A stretch of 11,557 nucleotides of DNA from Acidobacteriota bacterium (GTDB lineage: Bacteria; Acidobacteriota; Terriglobia; Terriglobales; Acidobacteriaceae), in NCBI GenBank assembly GCA_028873155.1, contig JAGWML010000079.1, forward strand, positions 1 to 11,557. The letters run 5' to 3'. The notes under the pieces are model-generated. The model did no database searches, was not told where the DNA came from, and worked only from the letters and a program-made list of their open reading frames with translations. Made by a program: the position numbers and the translations under genes. This document shows, piece after piece, positions 1 to 6,600 of the stretch (position 1 is the first letter of the stretch; every line of letters begins with the position of its first letter).

Positions 1-403
1 CCACGCCAAGCACGGCTCCAAGCTGCGCCAGATGGCGCAAGGTTTCACGGACACCGGGCATCAGGTAGGGTTGCAACTCTTCACGCCGCTCTGCGACGTG
101 ATTGCGGATTGCATCCAGAATGGCGGCTACCTGCGGCTCGATGCGATCGTCTGCGATGCCCGCTCTGACGCAGGCTTCGTGAAGGATCGCGGTGTCTGTG
201 CTGCCGTGGATTGCGACTCCATCGAGCGTCACGGCGATGCCGGTGACCTGACGCACGCCCGCAGGAATGGAGTCAAAGTGAACGCGGTCCCTGCTGCGGA
301 GAAGTGTGCCGTCGATATCGAACAGGTACGCATCCTGGCCGTCCCATTGAAATCCGGGCCGGACAAAAACGCGCGCAGTGTGATTGTGCTGATTCGATTC
401 CAT
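1..403 (-). CDS. HAD-superfamily hydrolase/phosphatase, N-terminal part (cut by window edge)
   Basis: The reading frame starts at the ATG whose complement is 401-403 and stays open to the left edge, giving 134 visible residues without a stop. Residues 26-33 read YLFDIDGT, the HAD motif I (DxDGT), with Asp29 as likely nucleophile and Asp31 as likely acid/base. A helical cap-like stretch follows (about 60-115), then a PGVRETLRHLAQLGAVLGV segment that in phosphoglycolate-phosphatase-like proteins comes just before motif II. Motifs II-IV therefore lie outside the window. No signal peptide is visible, so it is probably cytoplasmic. The substrate cannot be told; HAD enzymes of this kind dephosphorylate small phosphorylated metabolites. 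It starts 17 bases after the stop of the Fis-type gene and has no clear Shine-Dalgarno, so translational coupling is possible. It is the last visible member of the purC-cvpA run. Confidence 0.85.
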   Translation of the reverse strand, partial: MESNQHNHTARVFVRPGFQWDGQDAYLFDIDGTLLRSRDRVHFDSIPAGVRQVTGIAVTLDGVAIHGSTDTAILHEACVRAGIADDRIEPQVAAILDAIRNHVAERREELQPYLMPGVRETLRHLAQLGAVLGV

Positions 404-420
404 TGTGGCTGATGGCGTGG

Positions 421-708
421 TCAGCCCTGGCGATATCCCTGGCGCACCACTCCAAATACAGGACGTTCGCTGCGCGGTGGACGCTTGAGGCCGGCACGTA
501 CTTCGGCAAGACTGAGGCCAAGCTCGGCCATGGTGCGGCTTAGCGTATTCCGATGGATGCCGAGTTCATCGGCGGCCTTGCACTGGTTGCCCCGGTTCGA
601 CACAAGAACTTCGCGCAGAAATTGCTTCTTGAATTCGCGCACGGCTTCGTCATAGCGCACGCCGCTCGAATGCATCTGAGTCACCAGGCTCTCCAGTTCG
701 CGTCTCAC
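421..708 (-). CDS. Small Fis-type helix-turn-helix DNA-binding protein
   Basis: This 95-residue protein starts with GTG (complement of 706-708) behind a GAGG eight bases upstream. Residues about 35-66 (NRGNQCKAADELGIHRNTLSRTM is the core) match the Fis/HTH_8 fold found in Fis and at the C-terminus of NtrC-type activators: a short helix, a turn, and a recognition helix starting at IHRNTLSR. There is no AAA+ or receiver domain, so it stands alone like Fis. A basic, proline-containing tail of about 20 residues (RPPRSERP) follows the HTH. Fis-like proteins bind DNA as dimers and act in nucleoid structure or transcription; which of these applies here is unknown. It lies 56 bases after cvpA. That gap contains a weak TTGGGC-15-TATTAA promoter-like pair on the minus strand, so it may have some transcription of its own besides read-through from purC-cvpA. 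Confidence 0.82.
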   Translation of the reverse strand: MRRELESLVTQMHSSGVRYDEAVREFKKQFLREVLVSNRGNQCKAADELGIHRNTLSRTMAELGLSLAEVRAGLKRPPRSERPVFGVVRQGYRQG

Positions 709-764
709 GTCTAAACCTCGCTTTAATAGCTTGCCACATCAAGGCCCAACAGCGATGGCAAATT

Positions 765-1310
765 TCATTCTGTTGAAGTCTGCCGGTGCATCCATTCCGG
801 AGAGGCGGCTTCCAGCGTTTTCAGCTCATCCTGAACCTTGTTTGCCAGGCCATTCGGAGTTACATGCGTACTGAGATGGCAGACACGAAAGAAATAGGGT
901 GGTAACTTCGACTGTGCCAGCCAACCCTGTTGCGGATAGAACGCCAGCGTGATCAGCATGCCGGCGGTAACAGTGATTACGCCCTGCACCAAGCCGAACA
1001 GAGCGCCAGCCAGGCGATCCAGGCAGCCAAAGCCCATCTTGTGCAGCAGGTGCGACAGGAAAAGGCCCAGAAGAAATCCAACCGTCATGACCGCCACTGT
1101 GATCAGGAGAAAGCCTATTGCATTTGCGATCTGGTTATCGTGCACAGTGCGCGACAATGGCAGCCCGATACTCTGGTAGTTCCACGCGGCAAGAATCAAT
1201 CCGCCGATCAGGCCGGCTGCCGTGCATACCGAACGGATGAGTCCCTGCACCAGCCCGGTCAGGACCGATCCAGCCAGTACCGCTACGATGATCCAGTCAA
1301 CTGCTGTCAC
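765..1310 (-). CDS. cvpA: CvpA family inner-membrane protein
   Basis: This is a 181-residue membrane protein. Four hydrophobic helices are visible at about residues 5-24, 28-44, 62-88 and 100-123, and the last contains LDRLAGALFGLVQG, the hallmark stretch of the CvpA/colicin V production family. The polar C-terminal tail (about 125-181) has no clear domain. The start is GTG (complement of 1308-1310), behind GGAGAG nine bases upstream. CvpA proteins sit in the cytoplasmic membrane. In Escherichia coli cvpA precedes purF and is needed for colicin V production, and the family is linked to envelope stress tolerance; the molecular activity is not established. Here it begins 18 bases after the purC stop, again beside a purine gene, which supports both the assignment and co-transcription. 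Confidence 0.9.
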   Translation of the reverse strand: MTAVDWIIVAVLAGSVLTGLVQGLIRSVCTAAGLIGGLILAAWNYQSIGLPLSRTVHDNQIANAIGFLLITVAVMTVGFLLGLFLSHLLHKMGFGCLDRLAGALFGLVQGVITVTAGMLITLAFYPQQGWLAQSKLPPYFFRVCHLSTHVTPNGLANKVQDELKTLEAASPEWMHRQTSTE

Positions 1311-1328
1311 TTCGGTCTGCTCTCCGAA

Positions 1329-2222
1329 CTACAGTGTAAGTGTCTGGCCCGTCAGTCTGCGGAATGCGTCGAGGTACTTTGCCTGGGTGCGCTTCACCAC
1401 GTCTTCTGGAAGCCCCGGTGCGGGTGCCTGCTTATTCCAACGAATGCTCTCAAGATAATCGCGCACAAATTGCTTGTCGAACGAGGGCTGCGCTCCGCCG
1501 GGAGCCCATGCGGCAGCGTCCCAGAAGCGGGACGAGTCGGGCGTGAGAACCTCATCGGCAAGGATGATACCAGTCTCAGTCACGCCAAACTCGAACTTCG
1601 TATCGGCGAGAATCAGGCCGCAGGTTTCGGCGTGGTGTGCTGCCCGCTGATAGATGGCCAGCGTCAGGCGGCGCAACTCTGCGGCGCTTTCGCGGCCAAT
1701 CAACTGTTCCGTCTGCTCAAAGGAGATGTTTTCGTCGTGCGCGCCGTCCTGGCTCTTGGTTGCGGGGGTGAAGATGGGCTCAGGTAGCCGGGATCCGTCT
1801 TTCAGACCGGCAGGCAGGCTGATGCCGCACACGGTCTGCGATGTCCGGTACTCCTTCCAGCCGGAGCCGGCCAGGTACCCGCGCGCCACGCATTCAACAG
1901 GGAACATTCGTGCGCGCTTGACCAGCATCGAGCGGCCTTCCAACTGGTCCGCGTAGGCGTGCAATTCCTGCGGGTAGTCTTCGACCTTGGCCGAGATGAC
2001 ATGGTTGGGCACGATCTCGCGCATCATCTCAAACCAGAAAAGCGAGATCTGCGTGAGGATCTTTCCTTTGCCTGGAATGCCGGTGGCCAGGACGTGATCG
2101 AACGCGGAGATTCTGTCCGTGGCAACCAGCAAGAGCGCGTCGCCCACTGCATAGAGGTCGCGGACTTTTCCGCGCCCGATGAGCGGCGTGGAGCCAAGTT
2201 CTGATTGAAGAAGGGTGTGCAT
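1329..2222 (-). CDS. purC: Phosphoribosylaminoimidazole-succinocarboxamide (SAICAR) synthase
   Basis: PurC joins aspartate to CAIR with ATP, giving SAICAR in the de novo purine pathway in the cytoplasm. From the ATG at 2222 the protein has 297 residues, about the length of the yeast Ade1-type enzyme and longer than the roughly 240-residue E. coli form. Family blocks are visible in order: GRGKVRDLY (16-24, nucleotide-binding N-lobe), LLVATDRISAFD (31-42), ARGYLAGSGWKEY (113-125, signature 1), ILADTKFEFG (204-213, signature 2) and LADEVLTPDSSRFW (221-234). The frame stays open upstream to 2477, but that part is arginine-rich, has no PurC similarity and crosses the promoter at 2364-2392, so the start at 2222 is chosen. 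An AAGGA lies 13 bases upstream, which is rather far. It is the first gene of the probable purC-cvpA-fis-HAD operon. Confidence 0.95.
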   Translation of the reverse strand: MHTLLQSELGSTPLIGRGKVRDLYAVGDALLLVATDRISAFDHVLATGIPGKGKILTQISLFWFEMMREIVPNHVISAKVEDYPQELHAYADQLEGRSMLVKRARMFPVECVARGYLAGSGWKEYRTSQTVCGISLPAGLKDGSRLPEPIFTPATKSQDGAHDENISFEQTEQLIGRESAAELRRLTLAIYQRAAHHAETCGLILADTKFEFGVTETGIILADEVLTPDSSRFWDAAAWAPGGAQPSFDKQFVRDYLESIRWNKQAPAPGLPEDVVKRTQAKYLDAFRRLTGQTLTL

Positions 2223-2251
2223 GGTTGGTGTCAGGTCCTTGCGGCGCGTCC

Positions 2252-2281
2252 GATTCCGGAATGCCTGATTCCGGATTGCCG
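2252..2281. repeat. 15-base tandem direct repeat in the purC leader
   Basis: Two adjacent 15-mers, GATTCCGGAATGCCT (2252-2266) and GATTCCGGATTGCCG (2267-2281), match at 13 of 15 positions. The first copy contains the perfect 10-base palindrome ATTCCGGAAT. The pair lies between the predicted purC transcription start and the purC start codon, about 30-60 bases before the ATG, so it would be in the 5' untranslated RNA. The role is unknown. Confidence 0.75.
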
Positions 2282-2363
2282 TGCTGGCTGGTGCTGGGCG
2301 CCTCATGGAGTCTCGCGCAGTGACATGAACCGGCCGGGCAACGTTCCGATGGTTGAAGATTCG

Positions 2364-2392
2364 ATTTTCCGGCCCGAGCCGCGGTTTGTCAA
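2364..2392 (-). promoter_or_regulatory. Predicted sigma70-type promoter of the purC operon
   Basis: On the minus strand TTGACA (complement of 2387-2392, a perfect -35 hexamer) is followed after exactly 17 bases by GAAAAT (complement of 2364-2369, four of six matches to TATAAT). Transcription would start near 2357, leaving a leader of about 135 bases before purC. This is sequence evidence only. Confidence 0.6.
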
Positions 2393-2396
2393 ACCG
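2382..2396. promoter_or_regulatory. 15-base palindrome overlapping the purC -35 box (candidate operator)
   Basis: CGGTTTGTCAAACCG is a perfect inverted repeat with 7-base arms around one central base. The -35 hexamer of the predicted purC promoter lies within it, so a dimeric protein bound here would compete with RNA polymerase. A smaller dyad with the same TTGTCAA core, GTTGTCAAC, lies at 2509-2517. The motif differs from the E. coli PurR box, and I cannot name the regulator. Confidence 0.5.
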
Positions 2397-2463
2397 TCTA
2401 ACCGGCGCCACGACGGGATGGAATAGGGGTTCTTGCCGGGCGGAGGAGGCCAAACAAACTTGT

Positions 2464-2610
2464 GTGACGGCCATCACGGAACCGATTGCGAAAGCGAGCG
2501 AGACTCAGGTTGTCAACATGGTTCGGAGGGCACGTAAGAAGGTCCTCTTTGAGCCGGGCGACACGAAGCAGCAGTGGAAAGGGGAAGCCGCGGCTAGCTT
2601 CGTTTCATAA
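2464..2610 (+). CDS. Doubtful small ORF, 48 codons, just before the dyad cluster
   Basis: From a GTG at 2464 the plus-strand frame encodes 48 residues rich in charged side chains. The middle reads MVRRARKKVLFEPGD and the C-terminus AAASFVS. An AGGAGG (2444-2449) lies 14 bases upstream, which is longer than the usual spacing; an internal ATG at 2518 would give a 31-residue form without a good ribosome site. Third codon positions look GC-rich, as in real genes of this window, and the stop falls directly before the hairpins and terminator at 2611-2728, as expected for a transcribed gene end. I recognise no family, and no convincing plus-strand promoter is visible. It could be a real small protein, the 5' part of a non-coding RNA, or chance. 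Confidence 0.22.
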   Translation: MTAITEPIAKASETQVVNMVRRARKKVLFEPGDTKQQWKGEAAASFVS

Positions 2611-2669
2611 GGGATCGCCAGTAGCCGCACGCTACCGACCTCCAGCGTCGGCTACTGGTCCCCGCTTTT

Positions 2670-2686
2670 CTTGTGCAATGCACAAG
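2670..2686. repeat. 17-base perfect palindrome
   Basis: CTTGTGCA (2670-2677) and TGCACAAG (2679-2686) are exact reverse complements around a single A. It lies between hairpin 1 and the terminator hairpin. With a one-base centre it forms a poor RNA hairpin unless a pair or two opens, so it may instead be a protein-binding site on DNA. Confidence 0.6.
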
Positions 2687-2728
2687 TGCCTCCGGAGAGA
2701 CGACCTCCTTCGGAGGCATTTTCTTTTT
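2687..2728 (+). terminator. Rho-independent terminator, plus strand
   Basis: TGCCTCCG (2687-2694) pairs perfectly with CGGAGGCA (2711-2718), followed directly by TTTTCTTTTT (2719-2728). The right arm's GGAGG (2712-2716) can pair with either of two CCTCC copies, at 2689-2693 or 2704-2708, giving a long-stem or a short-stem form. The T-tract makes it directional (plus). It stops transcription entering from 2400-2686 before the CPBP gene. Confidence 0.75.
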
Positions 2729-2799
2729 GGATTCCTGCTCCAACTTCCATTCAGTGTTGGATTCTGGAACAAATCCGCACGCAATTTCGTTTCTGCATC

Positions 2800-3690
2800 A
2801 TGCTTCCCTGGCTCTCCAGCCCGCTGTGCCGCCATCCTGTCGCATGGTTCTATGGGCTGACCTGCCTGATTTCATGGACTGGAGCGCTTTTGGTTGCTGC
2901 GCCTGCCCTCTTGCGGCATGAGCCGGTCCAGCAGTTCACCGGGCTCCTGATGTTTCCTGCCATGCTTCTCGGGCCGCCATTGTCCGGGATCCTTCTGACA
3001 GCATTCCTCGAAGGCCGGGCGGGCTTGCGTGCCCTGCTTGCGAGCCTAAGCCCTCGCAGGCTGATGACGCGGAGCGCGGTCCTGCTGCTCCTGCCTCCCG
3101 CGCTCATTTTCGTTGTTCTGACGGTGATGAGCCGGCTGGCCTCACCGATCTTTGCGCCGAACCTTTTCCTGTTTGGCTTCTTCTTCGGGCTACCCGCAGG
3201 CCTGCTGGAAGAGGTGGGGTGGACCGGCTTTGCCTATCCGCATCTGCGCGCCGGCCAATCGCGATTCAGAGCAAGCATACAACTGGGCCTGCTTTGGTCA
3301 TGCTGGCACCTGCCGGTGATCAACTACCTCGGCGCCGTATCTCCGCATGGTCAGTGGTGGCCAGCCTACTTTCTTGCTTTTGCCCTGGCGATGACTGCCA
3401 TGCGCGTGCTGATCGGCTGGATGGTCAGTGAGTCCAACAGCCTGCTGGTCGCGCAGATGATGCACATCAGCTCGACAGGATCGCTGGTTGTGCTGAGCCC
3501 GCCGCGCGTCTCCGCTGCGCAGGAGGCGCTGTGGTACGCGGTGTATGGCGTGCTGCTGTGGTGTGTCGTCTTGGCCGGCGGGTTCTCCCTCGGCCGTTGG
3601 CGGAAAGGCCGGCGAAGCGGGGAAGCCCTCGCGCGCCAGGCTTTTAAGCTGTGGCTCTCTGCTGCTCGTGGTGGCTCAGCTTTACGCTGA
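2800..3690 (+). CDS. CPBP-family intramembrane metalloprotease (CAAX prenyl protease 2-like)
   Basis: From the ATG at 2800 the protein has 296 residues and about eight hydrophobic helices. The CPBP (Abi/Rce1-like) motifs are visible: EEVGWTGF at 137-144 with the two catalytic glutamates, LLWSCWH at 164-170 with the first histidine, and QMMH at 219-222 with the second. Motif 1 has Thr142 where many members have Arg, and the Asn often found a few residues after the last histidine is Ser here. The family cleaves peptides within the membrane (Rce1) or has roles such as bacteriocin self-immunity; the substrate here is unknown. The frame is open upstream to 2671 but runs through the terminator, so the first ATG before the conserved transmembrane helix is preferred, although no Shine-Dalgarno precedes it. 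The last 47 bases overlap the convergent smc. Confidence 0.85.
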   Translation: MLPWLSSPLCRHPVAWFYGLTCLISWTGALLVAAPALLRHEPVQQFTGLLMFPAMLLGPPLSGILLTAFLEGRAGLRALLASLSPRRLMTRSAVLLLLPPALIFVVLTVMSRLASPIFAPNLFLFGFFFGLPAGLLEEVGWTGFAYPHLRAGQSRFRASIQLGLLWSCWHLPVINYLGAVSPHGQWWPAYFLAFALAMTAMRVLIGWMVSESNSLLVAQMMHISSTGSLVVLSPPRVSAAQEALWYAVYGVLLWCVVLAGGFSLGRWRKGRRSGEALARQAFKLWLSAARGGSALR

Positions 3691-6600
3691 CCACCTTTGA
3701 GACGCCCGGCTCCTGCATCGTGACGCCGTAGATCATGTCCGCGGCGTGCATCATGCGTTTGGAGTGCGTGACGACGAGGAACTGCGTCTCGCGGCTGAGC
3801 GAGTGAAGCAGATCGGCGAGCCGGCCCACGTTGGTCTCGTCCAGCGGGGCGTCCACTTCATCGAGCACGCAGAACGGGCTTGGCTTGTACTGGAAGATGC
3901 CGACAAGCAGCGACAACGCGGTCAGCGCCTTTTCACCGCCGGAGAGCAACAGCACATTCTGCAGCTTCTTGCCTGGTGGCGAGGCAACGATTTCGAGGCC
4001 GCTCTCGGCATGATTGTCTTCGTCGGTGAGCCGCAGAAATGCCTGGCCACCCTGGAAGAGCTTCGAGAAAACCTGGCCGAAGTTTTCGTTGATGCGCGCG
4101 AAGGCCTCTTCGAATTTTGTGCGTGAGATTTGCTCGATCTCTTTGATGGTCTCCTGCGTGTTCTCGATGGACTCGATGAGGTCCTTGCGCTGCGTCTCCA
4201 GGAAGTTGTGCCGCTCGGCGGTTTCCTTGTACTCGTCGAGCGCCATCATGTTGACCGGACCCATCTGTTCCATGCGCTGGCGCAGCGCGCGGCATGCTTC
4301 GTCTTCCAGCGTGAGAGCCTCGTCGGCCAGATGCGCAATCTCCGCATCGGTGCGAAGGACGGCAGCTTCCACGTTGAGCTCCGTCATGCAACTGCCTTCC
4401 AGATGCTCCAGGTCTGAGCGCAGCTTTGCGGCCGTGCTTTGCCGCGTGGCGCGCTCCTCGCGCAACTGGTCGAGTGCGATGCGGCTGGTCTTGAGCAGCG
4501 TTTCCAGATCGGCAAGCTGGTGGCGGAGGGTCTGCGCCTCGGTGGCCAGCGCCTGTGCCTGCGTCTGCGCCTCCGCGCGGGTGGCGATGAGCTGCTGCTG
4601 GCGCTCGGCGAGTTCGGCGCTCTCGCGCGTACGCTGTTCGCGCTCGGCCTCGGCGGCTGCCTTTTGCTGCTCCAACGTCAGGACGCGCCGTTCGAGGTCG
4701 GCGTGGAGGCGGTCGATTCGCTGAAATGCTGCTTCCGCGCCGCGGCGACGCTCTTCCAGTCCGGCCAGCTCCGCCGTGACTTGCGCAGCGGCCTGCTGCA
4801 GGCCTTCGCGGGTCTGGCGCAGATCTGCGAGTTTGGCGTTCAGATCTTCCAGCGCTTTTTCCGCCGTGGCGTGCTCGCCCTCCAGACGCACGGCCTCTTC
4901 GCGCTTCTGCTCAATGGCGGTGTGCTTGGCTTCGCGGGCATCCTTGTTGCGCGCGGCCTGCAGACTCCACTCCTGCAGACGGCGCTCGATGCGCTGGGCC
5001 TCGGCTTCCATCTGCTGGAGCGCTGCGCCCTGGTTCGCTGAATCGCGCTCTGCCTGGCGGCGCTCTTCGCTGTGCGCTTCCAACTGACCTGCCAGCTCTT
5101 CGATATTCTTCTGCAACGTGGCTGCCTGCAGATCTGCTTCGGCCAGGTTCTGCTCAATCCCGGCCATGCGCGCGTCGATCTCACGCAGTTCGCGCTTGAG
5201 CGCCAGCGGGCCCTGCGTGGCGGGCTTGCCACCAGTGACGGTCGCGTTGTGGAAGCACTCGCCCTCCGGTGTGAGGAAAAATGCATGCGGATGTTGCGCC
5301 GTCAAGCTCTGCGCGATGGCGGAGTCATCCACCAGGTAGCCATTGCGGAGCTTGGGGAGGATCGTCTCGAGCGATCGGCCGAAGCCGTTCAGCACGCGGA
5401 TCGTCTCTTTGAGCGGCGTGACGCCTTCGGTGCGGATGGTGTCGTCGGTCTCTGCAAAGAGGCTGCCCTGGGTTGCGTCGTGAATGAGGAAGGTGGCGCG
5501 TCCATCGACGCCGGACTTAAGCACACGGACGCCTTCTTCAGCGGCATCCCAGCTCTTGACGACGACGTAGTTCAGTTCCTCGCGCAGAAATTCATCGACT
5601 ACGCGCTCGTGGGCGCCGCTGACTTCAAGGAAATCCGCCAGGGTGCCGACAGGAGCGACGCCGTCACCGAGGGCGCCGGGCTTGAGCAAGCGGCGCACGG
5701 TGTCTGTCGAGTAGCTGTGGTCGCGGATGAGCGCTTCGAGCGAACGCTTGCGGCCCTCGGCGCTGGCGTGCTCGCTGCGAAGCTGGTTGGCCCGCGTGTG
5801 CAGGGTGCTTTCTTCGCTGCGGCGTGTCTGCAGGTTCTCGCGCAGCGTGACGATTTCGGTTTCCAGGCGCTTCAGCGTCTCCGCGGCAGACTCAAAGCGC
5901 ATCCTGGCCTGGCCGCGTTCGACGCCGTGATTCTCCAGCTCGATCTGCGCCTGGCTGATCTCTGCCGTCAGGCGCTCGGCCTCACGTTCGAGGGCTGCAA
6001 GGCTCTCTTCCGCCTGCGCCGTGCTATTGCGCGCGTTGCCGGCGAGCGTCAGCAGGTGCATCGCGTGGCGGCGGCTGGTCTCAAGATTGCGCTCGGCGGC
6101 AAAGACCTCTTCTGCGGCCTTGCGCGCCTCCTGCTGCTGCGCCTCCACACGCTGATGAAAGGCGCGCGCTTCGCCCGCGGCAGTCTCGAGGAACGTCTTT
6201 TGCTGCGCGCGTTCCTCGGCGATTCCCGCCAGCTGCGTCCGCGTCTGCTCAAGTTCGGCTGCTGCAGAGACGGCGCGGGCCTCGAGGTCGGCGATGCGCT
6301 CCGCGTTGCCGCGTTCGCGCGCGGCTGCCCGCTCCAATTCCACTGCAGCGGCGCTGGCGCGGTTCTGGGCCTCCTGACTTTCGTGATCCAGGGCATAACC
6401 GCGCTCAGTCAAGGCATGCTGGTTTGCTTCCCACGCCTCAATTTCGGTGGCTGAAGCTTGAATCTTCTCGGAGTGCGCGGCGATCTCTGAGTCCAGTCGC
6501 GTTTGCTCGGCGTCCATCTGTGCCATGCGGCTGGCAAGCACGACGCGCAGACGTGCGCGCAGCTCGTCGCGCACAGCCGCGAAACGTTCGGCCTTGGCAG

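Larger units (their letters stand above)
2611..2728 (+). ncRNA. Candidate structured RNA or leader: three dyads ending in a terminator
   Basis: Hairpin 1 (2611-2662) has a 10-base-pair stem, CCAGTAGCCG with CGGCTACTGG (2618-2627 and 2649-2658). One bulged C (2628) separates it from a second 5-pair stem ACGCT/AGCGT, with a 10-base loop ACCGACCTCC (2634-2643); GGGA/TCCC can extend the base. A 17-base palindrome follows (2670-2686), then a terminator hairpin (2687-2718) with a T-rich tail. The 8-mer CGACCTCC occurs in the loop of hairpin 1 (2636-2643) and again in the loop of the terminator hairpin (2701-2708). It could be an independent small RNA, the 3' region of a transcript carrying the small ORF before it, or an attenuating leader of the CPBP gene that starts 71 bases later. 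The 5' end and promoter are not evident. A REP-type intergenic repeat is the main alternative for hairpin 1. Confidence 0.35.

Noticed and set aside
32..412. Plus-strand 126-residue open frame at the left edge
   Set aside because: The minus strand encodes a clear HAD motif I protein over the same bases, so this is its shadow.
930..1787. Plus-strand 285-residue open frame across cvpA and purC
   Set aside because: It is antisense to two well-recognised genes, crosses their junction, and its translation is low-complexity (Gln/Arg/Cys-rich) with no family resemblance.
2223..2477. N-terminal extension of PurC by 85 residues
   Set aside because: The extra part has no PurC similarity and would require translation across the predicted promoter. 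The conserved N-lobe begins right after the ATG at 2222.
2223..2670. SRP RNA or a known riboswitch in the long gap
   Set aside because: A GTCAGGTCC string at 2230-2238 recalls SRP RNA, but the conserved GGAAG...AGCAGCC apical loop is missing. No purine-riboswitch core is visible either.
2671..2799. N-terminal extension of the CPBP protease starting at 2671
   Set aside because: It would be translated through a palindrome and an intrinsic terminator with its T-tract, starts with TTG without a ribosome site, and lies upstream of where family similarity begins.
5072..6454. Plus-strand 460-residue open frame inside smc
   Set aside because: It is a mirror of the GC-rich, Ala/Glu/Leu-rich coiled-coil coding sequence. 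Long antisense frames are expected there, and the product shows no domain.
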